Positions 20,883 to 30,319 of a DNA stretch of 64,000 nt are shown piece by piece. Each line of letters begins with the position of its first letter. Within the stretch, counting starts at the first letter, position 1. Origin of the DNA: Pelagibacteraceae bacterium AG-345-O09 (GTDB lineage Bacteria > Pseudomonadota > Alphaproteobacteria > Pelagibacterales > Pelagibacteraceae). The translations under genes were made by a program, and so were the position numbers. The notes under the pieces are model-generated. The model did no database searches. It was not told the origin of the DNA and worked only from the letters and a program-made list of their open reading frames with translations. The stretch spans positions 1 through 64,000 of the forward strand of contig QCBC01000001.1 of assembly GCA_003281725.1 (NCBI GenBank), written 5' to 3'.

Positions 20883-22060
20883 CTATCTACCTCACCAAAA
20901 ACTATATCTAAAGATCCCAAAACAGCAGGAACATCTGCTAACATATGACCTTTGATTAAATAGTCCATCGATTGTAAATGTGAAAATCCTGGAGCTCTAA
21001 TTTTACATTTGTACGGTTTGCTTGATCCATCAGAAATTAAATAAACTCCAAATTCACCTTTGGGTGCTTCAACTGCTGTATATATTTCATCCTTAGGTAC
21101 ACGGTAACCCTCTGTGAACAGTTTAAAATGATGGATTAATGCCTCCATTGATTGTTTAATTTCCTTTTTAGATGGTGGGGTTATTTTTCCATCAAAACTT
21201 TTTACTGGTCCTTTTTCCATCTTACTTAAACACTGTTTTATAATTGAGACACTTTCCCTCATTTCTTCAATTCTACATAAATAACGATCATAGCAATCTC
21301 CATTCTTTCCAACTGGTACCTTAAATTCTAATTGTTCATAACAATCATAAGGTTGCGACTTTCTAATGTCCCAAGGTACTCCAGATCCTCTAATCATTAC
21401 TCCACTAAATGAATAATCTAAAGCATCATCTTTAGTTACTATTCCAATATCAACATTTCTTTGTTTAAAAATTCTATTATCAGTTAATAAATTCTCTAAA
21501 TCGTTTATAATTTTAGGAAAATTGTCACAAAATTTTGCGATATCATCTTCTAAACCTGCTGGTAAATCTTGGTGAACTCCACCGGCTCTAAAGTAATTTG
21601 CATGTAGTCTGGAACCAGAAGCTCTCTCATAAAAAGTCATTAGTGTTTCTCTTTCTTCAAAACCCCACAAAGAAGGAGTTAAAGCACCCACATCTAAAGC
21701 TTGTGTAGTTACATTTAAAATATGACTTAAAATTCTTCCAATTTCACAAAACATTACTCTTATCAATTGTGCTCTTATAGGCACTTCAATTTTTAAAATT
21801 TTTTCAATAGCTAACGCAAAAGCATGTTCCTGGTTCATTGGAGCTACATAATCAAGACGATCAAAATAAGGAACAGCTTGCATATATGTTTTATTTTCAA
21901 TTAACTTTTCTGTGCCACGGTGAAGTAATCCAATATGTGGATCTGCTTTTTCAACAACTTCACCATCTAATTCAAGAATAAGCCTTAAAACTCCATGTGC
22001 CGCAGGATGTTGGGGGCCAAAATTTAAATTTAAGTTTTTAATTTTTTTTGTCATTTTCAT
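20879..22060 (-). CDS. nuoD: NADH-quinone oxidoreductase subunit D
   Basis: The 49-kDa-type subunit lining the quinone site of complex I, related to hydrogenase large subunits. Core motifs are [15 protein letters not shown], the quinone-site region [12 protein letters not shown], and the C-terminal [12 protein letters not shown]. The frame stays open upstream to an ATG at 22111, but that start would lie deep inside nuoC and adds residues foreign to the family. I chose the ATG at 22058-22060; another at 22052-22054 is equally possible. Either start overlaps the nuoC end by about 20 bp. Confidence 0.94.
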   Translation of the reverse strand: MKMTKKIKNLNLNFGPQHPAAHGVLRLILELDGEVVEKADPHIGLLHRGTEKLIENKTYMQAVPYFDRLDYVAPMNQEHAFALAIEKILKIEVPIRAQLIRVMFCEIGRILSHILNVTTQALDVGALTPSLWGFEERETLMTFYERASGSRLHANYFRAGGVHQDLPAGLEDDIAKFCDNFPKIINDLENLLTDNRIFKQRNVDIGIVTKDDALDYSFSGVMIRGSGVPWDIRKSQPYDCYEQLEFKVPVGKNGDCYDRYLCRIEEMRESVSIIKQCLSKMEKGPVKSFDGKITPPSKKEIKQSMEALIHHFKLFTEGYRVPKDEIYTAVEAPKGEFGVYLISDGSSKPYKCKIRAPGFSHLQSMDYLIKGHMLADVPAVLGSLDIVFGEVDR

Positions 22061-22643
22061 CTGTTTGTTCTTTAATATATTTGGTCCCTTCCCATGGGCT
22101 TTCGTAATCAAAATTTCTATAGTTTTGCTCTAGTTTAACAGGCTCTTTAATAACTTTTTTTTGTTCCTCATTATATCTAACTTCTGTATGTCCAGTTAAA
22201 GGAAAATCTTTTCTTAATGGATGACCCTCAAAGCCATAATCAGTTAGTATTCTTCTTAAATCAGGGTGATCTTTGAAATTGACTCCATACATATCAAAAA
22301 CTTCTCTTTCCATCCAATTCGCTGATGGAAAAATTGAAGTTAAAGATGAAATAACTTCATTTTCAGTAATAAAGTAACTTAAAATAATTCTTTGATTAAA
22401 CTCGTGGCTTAAAAATAAATATACAACTTTAAATCTTTGTACTTGTTCTGGATAATCGACCACCGTAATATCTATAAGTTGTCTAAACTTCATATCTTTA
22501 TTTGTTTTAACAAACAAAGTCACATCTATTAAATCTTCTTTATCTATCTCAATATAAATTTGATTATGTTTAATTGATGTTGTATTAATTTTAGTAGCTA
22601 GCTCAGAATTAATTTTTTTTTCTAAATCTATTAAAGTTTTCAT
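22038..22643 (-). CDS. nuoC: NADH-quinone oxidoreductase subunit C
   Basis: The 30-kDa-type hydrophilic subunit of the complex I connecting module, 201 residues. The diagnostic signature is [44 protein letters not shown] (read in parts at about residues 115-158). NuoC and NuoD are separate proteins here, as usual in alphaproteobacteria, not fused as in E. coli. The gene starts 1 bp after nuoB ends. Confidence 0.96.
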   Translation of the reverse strand: MKTLIDLEKKINSELATKINTTSIKHNQIYIEIDKEDLIDVTLFVKTNKDMKFRQLIDITVVDYPEQVQRFKVVYLFLSHEFNQRIILSYFITENEVISSLTSIFPSANWMEREVFDMYGVNFKDHPDLRRILTDYGFEGHPLRKDFPLTGHTEVRYNEEQKKVIKEPVKLEQNYRNFDYESPWEGTKYIKEQTDENDKKN

Positions 22644-22644
22644 T

Positions 22645-23160
22645 TTATCTATTAAAAGAACCTTTGTTTCTTATTTTTTTTTGTAATTGCATAATTCCAT
22701 ACAAAAGAGACTCTGCAGATGGCGGGCATCCAGGGACATAAACATCAACAGGAACTATACGATCACATCCTCTAACAACTGAATATGAGTAATGATAATA
22801 ACCGCCTCCATTAGCACAACTACCCATTGAAATTACATATCGAGGTTCTGGCATTTGATCATATACTTTTCTTAATGCGGGAGCCATCTTATTAGTTAGA
22901 GTTCCTGCAACAATCATTACATCAGACTGTCGAGGTGATCCTCTGGGAGCTGCTCCAAATCTTTCAAGATCATATCTTGGCATTGCAGTTTGCATCATTT
23001 CAACTGCACAACAAGCTAAGCCAAATGTCATCCAATGCAACGAACCAGATCTTGACCAATTTATTAAATTGTCTAGTGAAGTAGTAATAAATCCATTTTT
23101 ACTGAAATCATCAGCTAATTGTTTAAACTCCTCAGGAATTTGATCTAATTTATTATTCAT
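22645..23160 (-). CDS. nuoB: NADH-quinone oxidoreductase subunit B
   Basis: Subunit holding the terminal [4Fe-4S] cluster N2, which reduces quinone; 171 residues. Its ligands are the tandem cysteines in [20 protein letters not shown], a Cys in [10 protein letters not shown] and one in [11 protein letters not shown]. The [21 protein letters not shown] segment is typical. It follows nuoA after 12 bp. Confidence 0.97.
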   Translation of the reverse strand: MNNKLDQIPEEFKQLADDFSKNGFITTSLDNLINWSRSGSLHWMTFGLACCAVEMMQTAMPRYDLERFGAAPRGSPRQSDVMIVAGTLTNKMAPALRKVYDQMPEPRYVISMGSCANGGGYYHYSYSVVRGCDRIVPVDVYVPGCPPSAESLLYGIMQLQKKIRNKGSFNR

Positions 23161-23172
23161 TTAAATTTTTAT

Positions 23173-23541
23173 TTATTCCCAATCCAGCGCACCTTTTTTC
23201 CATTCATAAATGAATCCTATTGTAAGTATGAATAAAAAAATCATCATTGACATAAAGCCAAGAATTCCTATTGAGCCTAGTGAAATTGCCCAAGGAAATA
23301 AAAATGCTATTTCAAGATCAAAAATTATAAACAATATTGCAACAAGATAAAACCTTACGTCAAATTCCATTCTAGAGTCTTCAAATGGGTCAAACCCACA
23401 TTCATAAGCAGATAATTTTTCTGGATCAGGGTTTTTAGGAGATAAGAAAAAGTTAACAACAATAAATGCACAACTTAATCCTAAAGCTATAATTAAGAAT
23501 AAAATTATAGGTAAATAATCTTTTAAAAATTCCGCAGTCAT
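23173..23541 (-). CDS. nuoA: NADH-quinone oxidoreductase subunit A
   Basis: First gene of the complex I operon. It encodes a 122-residue membrane subunit with three helices. The loop [34 protein letters not shown] is the signature TM1-TM2 loop (given here in overlapping parts: [23 protein letters not shown]), which contacts the quinone site. No clear Shine-Dalgarno sequence precedes the ATG. A palindrome and tRNA genes lie upstream. Confidence 0.96.
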   Translation of the reverse strand: MTAEFLKDYLPIILFLIIALGLSCAFIVVNFFLSPKNPDPEKLSAYECGFDPFEDSRMEFDVRFYLVAILFIIFDLEIAFLFPWAISLGSIGILGFMSMMIFLFILTIGFIYEWKKGALDWE

Positions 23542-23614
23542 GTGGGAATATATATCATTTTTTATGGCTAGATGAAGTGGTGTTAGGTCACATTATTCAA
23601 AATATACAGCCTTA

Positions 23615-23631
23615 TTGATAACGATTATCAA
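23615..23631. promoter_or_regulatory. Palindromic operator candidate (TGA-N9-TCA) upstream of nuoA
   Basis: The sequence TTGATAACGATTATCAA is a perfect 7-bp inverted repeat around three central bases, 74 bp upstream of the nuoA start. It fits the TGA-N9-TCA form of the RirA / Iron-Rhodo-box type and also resembles half of a Fur box. It sits downstream of tRNA-Asp, but no T-run follows in the transcription direction, so an operator is more likely than a terminator. Iron control of complex I, which carries eight or more Fe-S clusters, is an inference. Confidence 0.4.
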
Positions 23632-23646
23632 GATTAAATTATTAAG

Positions 23647-23723
23647 TGGCGGGAGTGAAGGGACTCGAACCCTCGACCTATCGCGTGACAGGCGATCGCT
23701 CTAACCAACTGAGCTACACCCCC
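23647..23723 (-). tRNA. tRNA-Asp (GTC)
   Basis: A 77-nt cloverleaf with encoded CCA. The acceptor stem is GGGGGTG with CACTCCC, discriminator G. The D-arm is GCTCAGTTGGTTAGAGC, the anticodon loop CTGTCAC holds GTC, and the T-arm contains GGTTCGAGTCC. It lies 14 bp downstream of tRNA-Val in the same direction and probably shares its transcript. Confidence 0.97.
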
Positions 23724-23737
23724 ACTTTTGATTCTTT

Positions 23738-23813
23738 TGGTGGGCAGTAAAGGACTCGAACCTTTGACCCCCTCGGTGTAAACGAGATGCTCTACCAACT
23801 GAGCTAACCGCCC
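23738..23813 (-). tRNA. tRNA-Val (TAC)
   Basis: A 76-nt cloverleaf with encoded CCA. The acceptor stem is GGGCGGT with ACTGCCC, discriminator A. The anticodon loop TTTACAC holds TAC, and the T-arm has GGTTCGAGTCC. It is the first gene after the promoter at 23829-23856. Confidence 0.97.
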
Positions 23814-23833
23814 ATAACCAAAATAGTGGTTAT
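23814..23833. repeat. Inverted repeat between tRNA-Val and its -10 box
   Basis: ATAACCA and TGGTTAT form a perfect 7-bp inverted repeat separated by AAATAG. It fills the space from the tRNA-Val 5' end into the predicted -10 hexamer. It could bind a regulator or fold in the 5' leader of the tRNA precursor, or be chance in AT-rich DNA. Confidence 0.35.
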
Positions 23834-23856
23834 ATCTCTCAGTCTAATAACGTCAA
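23829..23856 (-). promoter_or_regulatory. Predicted sigma70-type promoter for tRNA-Val / tRNA-Asp (and possibly nuo)
   Basis: On the minus strand, TTGACG (23851-23856) is followed after 16 bp by TATAAC (23829-23834). Each hexamer matches the consensus at five of six positions. Transcription would start a few bases before tRNA-Val. No obvious terminator lies between the tRNAs and nuoA, so read-through into the nuo operon is possible. Confidence 0.6.
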
Positions 23857-23890
23857 GATTTATTAATTGTTATAAATCGTAGAAAATTTT

Positions 23891-24010
23891 TTAAAATCCA
23901 CCTCTCCAATTATTTTTGGACTTAAAATTATCTTCCTCTTTTTTTGATATTGGTCTGAATAAATAAAACGTGAGAAAAACTACAACTAATAAAATTATCA
24001 ATAATTCCAT
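23891..24010 (-). CDS. Hypothetical 39-residue membrane protein downstream of lon
   Basis: A short frame, ATG at 24008-24010 to TAA at 23891-23893. The protein starts MELLIILLVVVFLTFYLF, one membrane helix (about residues 2-18), followed by a basic/acidic tail ending in NNWRGGF. It begins 8 bp after the lon stop, so it is probably the last gene of the tig-clpP-clpX-lon unit. I do not recognise a family. A membrane helix followed by a polar tail, together with the operon position, makes it better than a random frame, but expression is unproven. Confidence 0.55.
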   Translation of the reverse strand: MELLIILLVVVFLTFYLFRPISKKEEDNFKSKNNWRGGF

Positions 24011-24018
24011 TTTAAATC

Positions 24019-26397
24019 TTACTGGATACTTGCTTGAGATTTGTCATCTTTTTTAGTTAGATCAACCTCAACCCACTCTGTCTTTTTAAGTTCTTTAGTT
24101 AAGGCAATTTTTAAGACCTCATCTGCATATTCTACAGGAGTAATTTTTATTTCGTCTAATATTTTTTTCGGCATATCAACTAAATCTTTTTCATTTTCTT
24201 TTGGAATTAAAACCACTTTTATTCCAGCTCTGTGAGCTGCTAATAATTTCTCTTTTAGACCACCTATAGGTAAGACTTGGCCTGTTAAAGTAACCTCACC
24301 AGTCATAGCAACATCTTTTCTAACAGGAATAGTAGTGATTGAAGAAACTATAGATGTAACCATTGCTATTCCAGCTGATGGTCCATCTTTTGGAGTTGCT
24401 CCTTCAGGTACATGAATATGAAAATCTTTTTTTTCAAACAATGGTGGAATAATTCCGTACTCGAGGCATTTTGATCTTACAAATGACTTTGCAGCTTTTA
24501 CTGATTCTTGCATAACATCGCCTAACTTACCTGTAATTTGCATTCTACCTTTTCCAGGCATTGTTACAGTTTCTACTTTTAAAATTTCTCCACCATATTC
24601 TGTCCAAGCTAGGCCAGTTACAATTCCAACTCTATTTTCAGTTTCTAGCTCACCAAATTTATACTTTGGAACACCAAGAAAATCAGGTAAATTTTTAGTT
24701 TCAATATTTACTTCTTTCTCCTCACCAGAAACAACTTTTTTAACAACTTTTCTGGCAACTTTTGAAATTTCTCTTTCAAGGTTTCTAACTCCAGATTCTT
24801 TCGTATAACTTCTAATTATTTCTTTAATTATGTCGTTACCTATTTTCATTTCATTTTCTTTAACACCATTATCTTTTATCTGTTTAGGTAGAAGATACTT
24901 GTTAGCAATATTAATTTTTTCATCTTCTGTGTATCCAGCTAGTCTTATTACTTCCATTCTATCTAGTAATGGTGGTAAAATGTTTAAAGTATTTGCAGTC
25001 GTAACAAACATTACATCTGATAAATCATAATCTACTTCAAGGTAATGATCACTAAATGATGTATTTTGCTCTGGGTCTAAAGCTTCTAACAAAGCAGAAG
25101 ATGGATCGCCTCGGTAATCATTTCCAATTTTATCAATCTCATCTAATAAAATTAGCGGATTTTTTGTTCCAGCTTTTTTCATCATCTGAATTATTTTTCC
25201 AGGTAAAGATCCAATATAAGTTCTTCTATGACCTCTTATTTCAGCTTCATCTCTCATACCACCAACTGACATTCTAACAAACTCTCTATTAGTAGCTCTA
25301 GCAATTGATTTTCCTAAAGATGTTTTTCCAACCCCAGGAGGACCAACTAAACATAATATTGGTCCCTTAATTTTTTCCATTCTTTTTTGAACAGCTAAAA
25401 ATTCAATTATTCTCTCTTTTACTTTCTCGAGACCAAAATGATCTTTATCAAGAACATTTAAAGCTTTGGTTAAGTCTATATCTACTTCACTTTTTTTATA
25501 CCAAGGAAGTTCAGTCATCCAATCTAAATAATTTCTAACGACTGTTGCTTCAGCTGACATAGGACTCATATTCTTTAGTTTTTTAAGTTCTTGTAAGCAT
25601 TTTTTTTCAACCTCATTTGGCATCTTCGATTTGAGAATAGCTTTATTCAGGCTAGTGCTCTCATCTTTACCATCTTCTATTTCACCTAATTCCTTTTGGA
25701 TAGCTTTTAGTTGTTCATTTAAATAATATTCTCTTTGAGTTTTTTCCATTTGAGTTTTTACTCTGCCACGAATTCTTTTTTCAACACCAATTATGCTTGT
25801 CTCGTTTTCCATTATTTTAACGATTGAGTTTAATCTTTTTTTAACTTCCGCAGTTTCAAATATTGATTGTTTTTCAGAAATTGTAGCAGTTATGTGTGAT
25901 GCAATATTGTCAGCAATTTGTGAAGGGTCTTTTAATTGCTTGATAGTATTAATAGTTTCATTAGATATTTTTTTGTTTATGGATGTAAGTTTTTCTAATC
26001 TTCTTAGAGCTGTCGCTGCTAAAGGATACAAATCTTCATCTTTATTAAACACATCATTGTATGGAGTAAATTCACAAGTAATAAATTTTTCGTTATCATT
26101 AAAGTCTAGTAATTTTACTCTTTTGACACCCTCAACTAATACTTTTACAGTTCCATCAGGTAATTTTAAAAGCTGAAGAATATTTCCTTCACAACCGTAT
26201 GTAAAAACATCAGTTTTTTTTGGATCATCAATTTCAGAATTTTTTTGAGTGACTAAGATTATTTTTTTATCTTTTTTCATTACTTCATTTAAAGCTGAAA
26301 TAGATTTGTCTCTTCCAACAAATAATGGAATTACCATGCTAGGAAAAACTACAATATCTCTTAGAGGAAGTAGTGGTAGTGAAATTTTAACATCCAT
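24019..26397 (-). CDS. lon: ATP-dependent protease Lon
   Basis: Cytosolic AAA+ serine protease that removes damaged and short-lived regulatory proteins; 792 residues, normal length. The N-terminal substrate-binding domain runs from LPLLPLRDIVVFP to about residue 210. Walker A GPPGVGKTS is at 352-360 and the Walker B region ILLDEIDK follows. The protease domain contains the catalytic serine in DGPSAGIAM and the catalytic lysine in GGLKEKLLAAHRAG. It is downstream of clpX by 61 bp on the same strand, grouping the main soluble proteases. Confidence 0.97.
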   Translation of the reverse strand: MDVKISLPLLPLRDIVVFPSMVIPLFVGRDKSISALNEVMKKDKKIILVTQKNSEIDDPKKTDVFTYGCEGNILQLLKLPDGTVKVLVEGVKRVKLLDFNDNEKFITCEFTPYNDVFNKDEDLYPLAATALRRLEKLTSINKKISNETINTIKQLKDPSQIADNIASHITATISEKQSIFETAEVKKRLNSIVKIMENETSIIGVEKRIRGRVKTQMEKTQREYYLNEQLKAIQKELGEIEDGKDESTSLNKAILKSKMPNEVEKKCLQELKKLKNMSPMSAEATVVRNYLDWMTELPWYKKSEVDIDLTKALNVLDKDHFGLEKVKERIIEFLAVQKRMEKIKGPILCLVGPPGVGKTSLGKSIARATNREFVRMSVGGMRDEAEIRGHRRTYIGSLPGKIIQMMKKAGTKNPLILLDEIDKIGNDYRGDPSSALLEALDPEQNTSFSDHYLEVDYDLSDVMFVTTANTLNILPPLLDRMEVIRLAGYTEDEKINIANKYLLPKQIKDNGVKENEMKIGNDIIKEIIRSYTKESGVRNLEREISKVARKVVKKVVSGEEKEVNIETKNLPDFLGVPKYKFGELETENRVGIVTGLAWTEYGGEILKVETVTMPGKGRMQITGKLGDVMQESVKAAKSFVRSKCLEYGIIPPLFEKKDFHIHVPEGATPKDGPSAGIAMVTSIVSSITTIPVRKDVAMTGEVTLTGQVLPIGGLKEKLLAAHRAGIKVVLIPKENEKDLVDMPKKILDEIKITPVEYADEVLKIALTKELKKTEWVEVDLTKKDDKSQASIQ

Positions 26398-26458
26398 AAC
26401 CTTAAATATGGATATTATAATTTATATTGCAATACCTTTTTCTGTCTTATTATGGGTA

Positions 26459-27727
26459 TTAAGCCGCTGTAGTCTTGTTTGTCTTGGATTTGTTGTCAGT
26501 TTTTGAATGAACTATTATTGGCTGAGTTTGACCTTTTACCGCAGAGGCATCAACTATTACCTCTTCTATGTTTTCTTGACTTGGTAAATCATACATAGTT
26601 TTCAACAGAATATTTTCCAATATTGATCTTAGCCCTCTAGCTCCAGTTTTTTTCTTAATTGCTTTAAGTGCAATTTCTTTCAAAGCATTATCTTTAAAAG
26701 TTAATTTTGCACCGTCAAGTTTGAATAATTCTTGGTATTGTTTTGTTAATGAATTTTTTGGTTCTCCTAAAATCTTAATTAAAGATTTTTCATCCAAATC
26801 GTCTAAAGTCGCAATCATTGGTAATCGACCTATAAATTCTGGTATCAAGCCGTATCTCAATAAATCTTCCGGTTCTAAACCTTTCATCCATTCACCAGTT
26901 TTTTTATCTATAGTATTTTTAACATCAGCACCAAATCCAATTGAAGTTCCTTTATCCCTTTGAGAGATAATTTTATCAAGACCAGCAAAGGCACCCCCGC
27001 ATATAAAAAGAATATTGGTTGTATCAACCTGTAAAAATTCTTGTTGAGGGTGTTTTCTTCCTCCTTGAGGTGGAACACTCGCAACTGTACCTTCCATAAT
27101 TTTTAATAAAGCTTGCTGAACACCTTCTCCAGAAACATCTCTTGTTATTGAAGGGTTTTCTGATTTTCTACTTATTTTATCAACCTCATCTATATAAACA
27201 ATACCTCTTTGAGCTTTTTCTACATTGTAATCTGCTGCTTGTAATAATTTTAAAATAATATTTTCAACATCTTCTCCCACATAACCAGCCTCTGTAAGTG
27301 TAGTTGCGTCAGCCATGGTAAAAGGCACATCAAGAATTCTTGCTAAAGTTTGAGCTAGTAGAGTTTTTCCACAACCTGTAGGTCCTACCAAAAGAATGTT
27401 TGATTTTGCGAGTTCAACATTTTTACTAGTTTTATTTTCATAATTTAATCTCTTATAGTGATTATGAACTGCAACAGACAAAACTTTTTTTGCATGTGCT
27501 TGACCAATTACATAATCGTCTAATACCGAACAAATTTCTTTTGGTGAAGGAAGGCCATCTTGATGTTTTACAAAAGTGTCTTTGCTTTCTTCCTTAATAA
27601 TGTCCATACATAATTCAACACATTCATCACAAATAAAAACTGTAGGACCAGCTATAAGTTTTCTCACTTCGTGTTGACTCTTTCCACAGAAAGAACAGTA
27701 AAGGATATTTTTATTATTAGTGCTCAT
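26459..27727 (-). CDS. clpX: ATP-dependent Clp protease ATP-binding subunit ClpX
   Basis: AAA+ unfoldase that feeds substrates to ClpP; 422 residues. The N-terminal zinc-binding domain has cysteines at 11, 14, 33 and 36 (CSFCG and CDEC). Walker A GPTGCGKT is at 115-122, Walker B is [10 protein letters not shown], and the ClpP-docking IGF-type loop is readable as SIGFGAD. The C-terminus is Lys/Thr-rich. It is 90 bp downstream of clpP, with its own possible -10 box in that gap. Confidence 0.97.
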   Translation of the reverse strand: MSTNNKNILYCSFCGKSQHEVRKLIAGPTVFICDECVELCMDIIKEESKDTFVKHQDGLPSPKEICSVLDDYVIGQAHAKKVLSVAVHNHYKRLNYENKTSKNVELAKSNILLVGPTGCGKTLLAQTLARILDVPFTMADATTLTEAGYVGEDVENIILKLLQAADYNVEKAQRGIVYIDEVDKISRKSENPSITRDVSGEGVQQALLKIMEGTVASVPPQGGRKHPQQEFLQVDTTNILFICGGAFAGLDKIISQRDKGTSIGFGADVKNTIDKKTGEWMKGLEPEDLLRYGLIPEFIGRLPMIATLDDLDEKSLIKILGEPKNSLTKQYQELFKLDGAKLTFKDNALKEIALKAIKKKTGARGLRSILENILLKTMYDLPSQENIEEVIVDASAVKGQTQPIIVHSKTDNKSKTNKTTAA

Positions 27728-27759
27728 AAAATTTTATAACGAATCAATTTAATTACTTT

Positions 27760-27765
27760 ATTATA
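27760..27765 (-). promoter_or_regulatory. Possible -10 element upstream of clpX
   Basis: A perfect TATAAT on the minus strand, 32 bp before the clpX ATG, in one of the few intergenic gaps of this cluster (90 bp between clpP and clpX). No good -35 hexamer is visible at 16-18 bp, so this is weak evidence for a separate clpX promoter in AT-rich DNA. Confidence 0.3.
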
Positions 27766-27817
27766 AGAAGTAGTTACTAATCAAGTTTCGAATAAGTTAA
27801 AATCAATATATAGTATT

Positions 27818-28429
27818 TTAAGATCTTTTTTCTACCACTTCATCTATTAATCCAAACGATTTTGCTGCATCAGCAGTCATGAAATTATCTCTCTCAAGAG
27901 CTAACTTTATTTCTTCTACTGTTTTTCCGGTATGTTTTGAATAAATTTCATTTAATCTTTTTTTCAAAGACAAAACCTCATTCGCATGAATTTCTATATC
28001 AGTCGCTTGACCTTGAAAACCTGCAGACGGTTGGTGAACCATTATCCTAGAATTTGGTAATGAAAATCTTTTACCTTTTTTTCCGGCTGAAAGTAGAAAG
28101 GAACCCATCGATGCAGCTTGACCAATGCATAAAGTAGAAATATCAGGTTTAACATATTGCATTGTATCATATATTCCAAGGCCAGCGGTGACTAATCCAC
28201 CTGGACTATTGATGTACAAATAAATTTCTTTTTTAGGATCTTCCGCCTCTAAAAATAAAAGTTGTGCAGTTACCAGTGAAGCAACATTGTCATTTATCTG
28301 ACCAGTTAAAAAAATAATTCTTTCTTTTAATAGTCTTGAATAAATATCATATGCACGTTCACCTTTGCTTGATTGTTCAACAACCATAGGTACTAAAGTA
28401 CTCATAAATTCAGATATTTTGTTTGTCAT
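27818..28429 (-). CDS. clpP: ATP-dependent Clp protease proteolytic subunit
   Basis: Serine peptidase subunit of ClpXP, 203 residues. The catalytic serine is Ser107 in GQAASMGS, the histidine is His132 in MVHQP, and the aspartate is expected in the ERDNFM motif near residue 180. A short N-terminal propeptide-like stretch precedes the [15 protein letters not shown] segment. It follows tig by 32 bp and precedes clpX, the standard order in proteobacteria. Confidence 0.97.
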   Translation of the reverse strand: MTNKISEFMSTLVPMVVEQSSKGERAYDIYSRLLKERIIFLTGQINDNVASLVTAQLLFLEAEDPKKEIYLYINSPGGLVTAGLGIYDTMQYVKPDISTLCIGQAASMGSFLLSAGKKGKRFSLPNSRIMVHQPSAGFQGQATDIEIHANEVLSLKKRLNEIYSKHTGKTVEEIKLALERDNFMTADAAKSFGLIDEVVEKRS

Positions 28430-28461
28430 AAGTTGATTCGTTTTACTTATACAACTTGCGA

Positions 28462-29883
28462 TTACTTTTTGCTAACTTTTTTTGATTTTTTAACTGGAGC
28501 TTTTATTTTTGTCGATTTAGGCTTAGTTTTACTACTGCTTAACTTTTTATCTTCAACTTTTTTTTCATCCTTATTGGGACGGCTGTATTCTTGTAATTGA
28601 GATTGTTTTAGAATTTTTTCTGCTTCATCTTTTGAAATTTCTTTTTTATTAGGCTTAGCTTTTTCTTTAATAAGTTTTAATATTTTTTCCTCATATACTG
28701 TTCCTCTTAAACTAGAAAGTGCTGATGGATTTTTTTGATAAAAATCCATTACCATTTTTTCTTGTCCAGGCATCATTCTTATTTGTTTTTGAACTTCAGC
28801 TTGTAATTCTTGTTCTGTAACTTTAATTTGATTTTTTTCTCCAAATTCATTTAAAACTAAACCTACTTTAATTCTTTTTTTTGCAACATCTTCAAAATTT
28901 TTTCTACTTTTTTTTGCATCCTCCTCAGACATTCCTTGTGATAAAATCTTAATTTCATCCTCAATTAAATTTTCAGGTATTTCAGAAACTTTAAATCTTT
29001 CTATTTCCTTTAATATTTGATTTTTTGAAAGTCGATCTAACGAATTTGTATACTCATCATTTATTTGTTTTGATATCAAAGATTTAAGATCTTTAAGATC
29101 TTTGGCACCTAAATTTTTTGCGAACTCATCATCTATTTTAGTTTCTTCAGGATTTTTAATAGTTAAAATTTTACAAACAAATTTTGCTTTTTTATTTATC
29201 AATTCTTTTTCAGGAAAATTTTCAGGTAATGTTGCCTCTACAGTTTTTTCGTCTCCTTTTTTTACCCCCAATAACTGTTTGTCAAAACCTTTTAAAAATA
29301 AATCTTTACCTAGAGTAAGCTGAGTATTTTTACCTTCTCCACCTTTAAAAGTTTTATTATCTACTGTTGCTGTGTAATCAAGAGCTACAAGGTCTCCCTC
29401 TTTAGCTTTAGTATTTTCTGAAGCATCTTTAAAATTGGGTTGATTTTTTGCAATTTCTTTTATTCTTTTTTCAGATTCACTATTATCTATTTTAACTGAG
29501 TATTGATCAAATTTTATATTTTCAATTGACTTGATTTCAACTTTTGGAAGTTCAGTCACAGATATTATGTATTCTAAATCTTTGTCTTCACCATAAGTTT
29601 TTAAGTCTAATTTTGGTTGACCTGCTGGTTTAATTTTATTTTCCTCCAATGCTTTAGTTGAAGTATCTTTTATAACTTTGTCTAATACTTCATTAAAAAC
29701 TGCTTTGCCAAATTGTCTTTTTAAAATTTCTCTAGGGACTTTTCCGGGTCTAAAACCTTTTAAATTTACTGTTCCTTTAATTTCTTCATATTTGTCATCC
29801 ATGTAGGTATTCATAGTTTTTTTATCTACGAATACTTTAAGATCTTTGTTTAAACCTTTTTTATTTTCTATTGTAACTTTCAT
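28462..29883 (-). CDS. tig: Trigger factor (ribosome-associated chaperone)
   Basis: Chaperone and peptidyl-prolyl isomerase that binds nascent chains at the ribosome exit; 473 residues. The ribosome-binding signature [10 protein letters not shown] is at about residues 44-53. The FKBP-type PPIase domain (about 160-245) contains [11 protein letters not shown] and [16 protein letters not shown]. The C-terminal chaperone domain ends in a Lys/Ser-rich tail of about 50 residues that is probably disordered. Its start codon lies only 10 bp after the CCA end of tRNA-Leu. Confidence 0.96.
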   Translation of the reverse strand: MKVTIENKKGLNKDLKVFVDKKTMNTYMDDKYEEIKGTVNLKGFRPGKVPREILKRQFGKAVFNEVLDKVIKDTSTKALEENKIKPAGQPKLDLKTYGEDKDLEYIISVTELPKVEIKSIENIKFDQYSVKIDNSESEKRIKEIAKNQPNFKDASENTKAKEGDLVALDYTATVDNKTFKGGEGKNTQLTLGKDLFLKGFDKQLLGVKKGDEKTVEATLPENFPEKELINKKAKFVCKILTIKNPEETKIDDEFAKNLGAKDLKDLKSLISKQINDEYTNSLDRLSKNQILKEIERFKVSEIPENLIEDEIKILSQGMSEEDAKKSRKNFEDVAKKRIKVGLVLNEFGEKNQIKVTEQELQAEVQKQIRMMPGQEKMVMDFYQKNPSALSSLRGTVYEEKILKLIKEKAKPNKKEISKDEAEKILKQSQLQEYSRPNKDEKKVEDKKLSSSKTKPKSTKIKAPVKKSKKVSKK

Positions 29884-29893
29884 AATTTAGTTA

Positions 29894-29978
29894 TGGTAGG
29901 GCGAAAAGGACTCGAACCTTCACAGATTGCTCTATCGGTTCCTAAGACCGACGCGTCTACCAATTCCGCCATCGCCCC
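29894..29978 (-). tRNA. tRNA-Leu (TAG)
   Basis: An 85-nt class II cloverleaf with a long variable arm and encoded CCA. The anticodon loop CTTAGGA holds TAG. The conserved TGGCGGAATTGGTAGACGC D-region follows the acceptor strand GGGGCGA. The 3' acceptor strand is TCGCCCT with discriminator A, so the first pair is G1-U72. It has its own promoter and lies immediately upstream of tig. Confidence 0.97.
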
Positions 29979-29992
29979 ACAAATTAAACCGC

Positions 29993-30020
29993 TTTATATA
30001 TTATTGAAACTATTTGTCCA
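29993..30020 (-). promoter_or_regulatory. Predicted promoter of tRNA-Leu and tig
   Basis: On the minus strand TGGACA (30015-30020) and TATAAA (29993-29998) are separated by 16 bp, each one mismatch from the sigma70 consensus. The tRNA-Leu 5' end is 15 bp downstream of the -10 box. Because only 10 bp separate the tRNA from tig, this is probably also the main tig promoter. Confidence 0.55.
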
Positions 30021-30067
30021 ACGACATTTATTGTAATTTAGATTATATTTTCTCTATAATATTAAGT

Positions 30068-30319
30068 ATGATTGTTTCTCCCTGTATAAGTATTTGTAAA
30101 ACTGATCCCAAGACAGGTTATTGTTATGGTTGCGGGAGAACTAATGCTGAAAAACAGAAATGGAAATCAGAAGAAACTCTTGAAGAATGGAAGCTTGAAA
30201 ATATCATAACAATCAAAAAAAGACTAACGGGATGGCAATTAAAAAGTTTTGAAGACTCCTATACATATAAAATTGAAAATGGTATCTCTCTTTTTAAAAA
30301 AAATTTAAAAAATGAGTAA
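30068..30319 (+). CDS. DUF1289 family protein
   Basis: An 83-residue protein with the DUF1289 pattern: SPCISICKTDPKTGYCYGCGRT followed by EKQKW, with cysteines at positions expected for a small metal or Fe-S site. The family is common in proteobacteria; its function is unknown. The frame opens at 30014, but the ATG at 30068-30070 (MIVSPC) places the motif at the very N-terminus as in the family. Divergent from tRNA-Leu. Its stop overlaps the start of the next small gene. Confidence 0.85.
   Translation: MIVSPCISICKTDPKTGYCYGCGRTNAEKQKWKSEETLEEWKLENIITIKKRLTGWQLKSFEDSYTYKIENGISLFKKNLKNE

Noticed and set aside
23615..23631. Palindrome as a terminator of tRNA-Asp
   Set aside because: No T-run follows in the direction of transcription and the stem is AT-rich and weak, so I prefer an operator.
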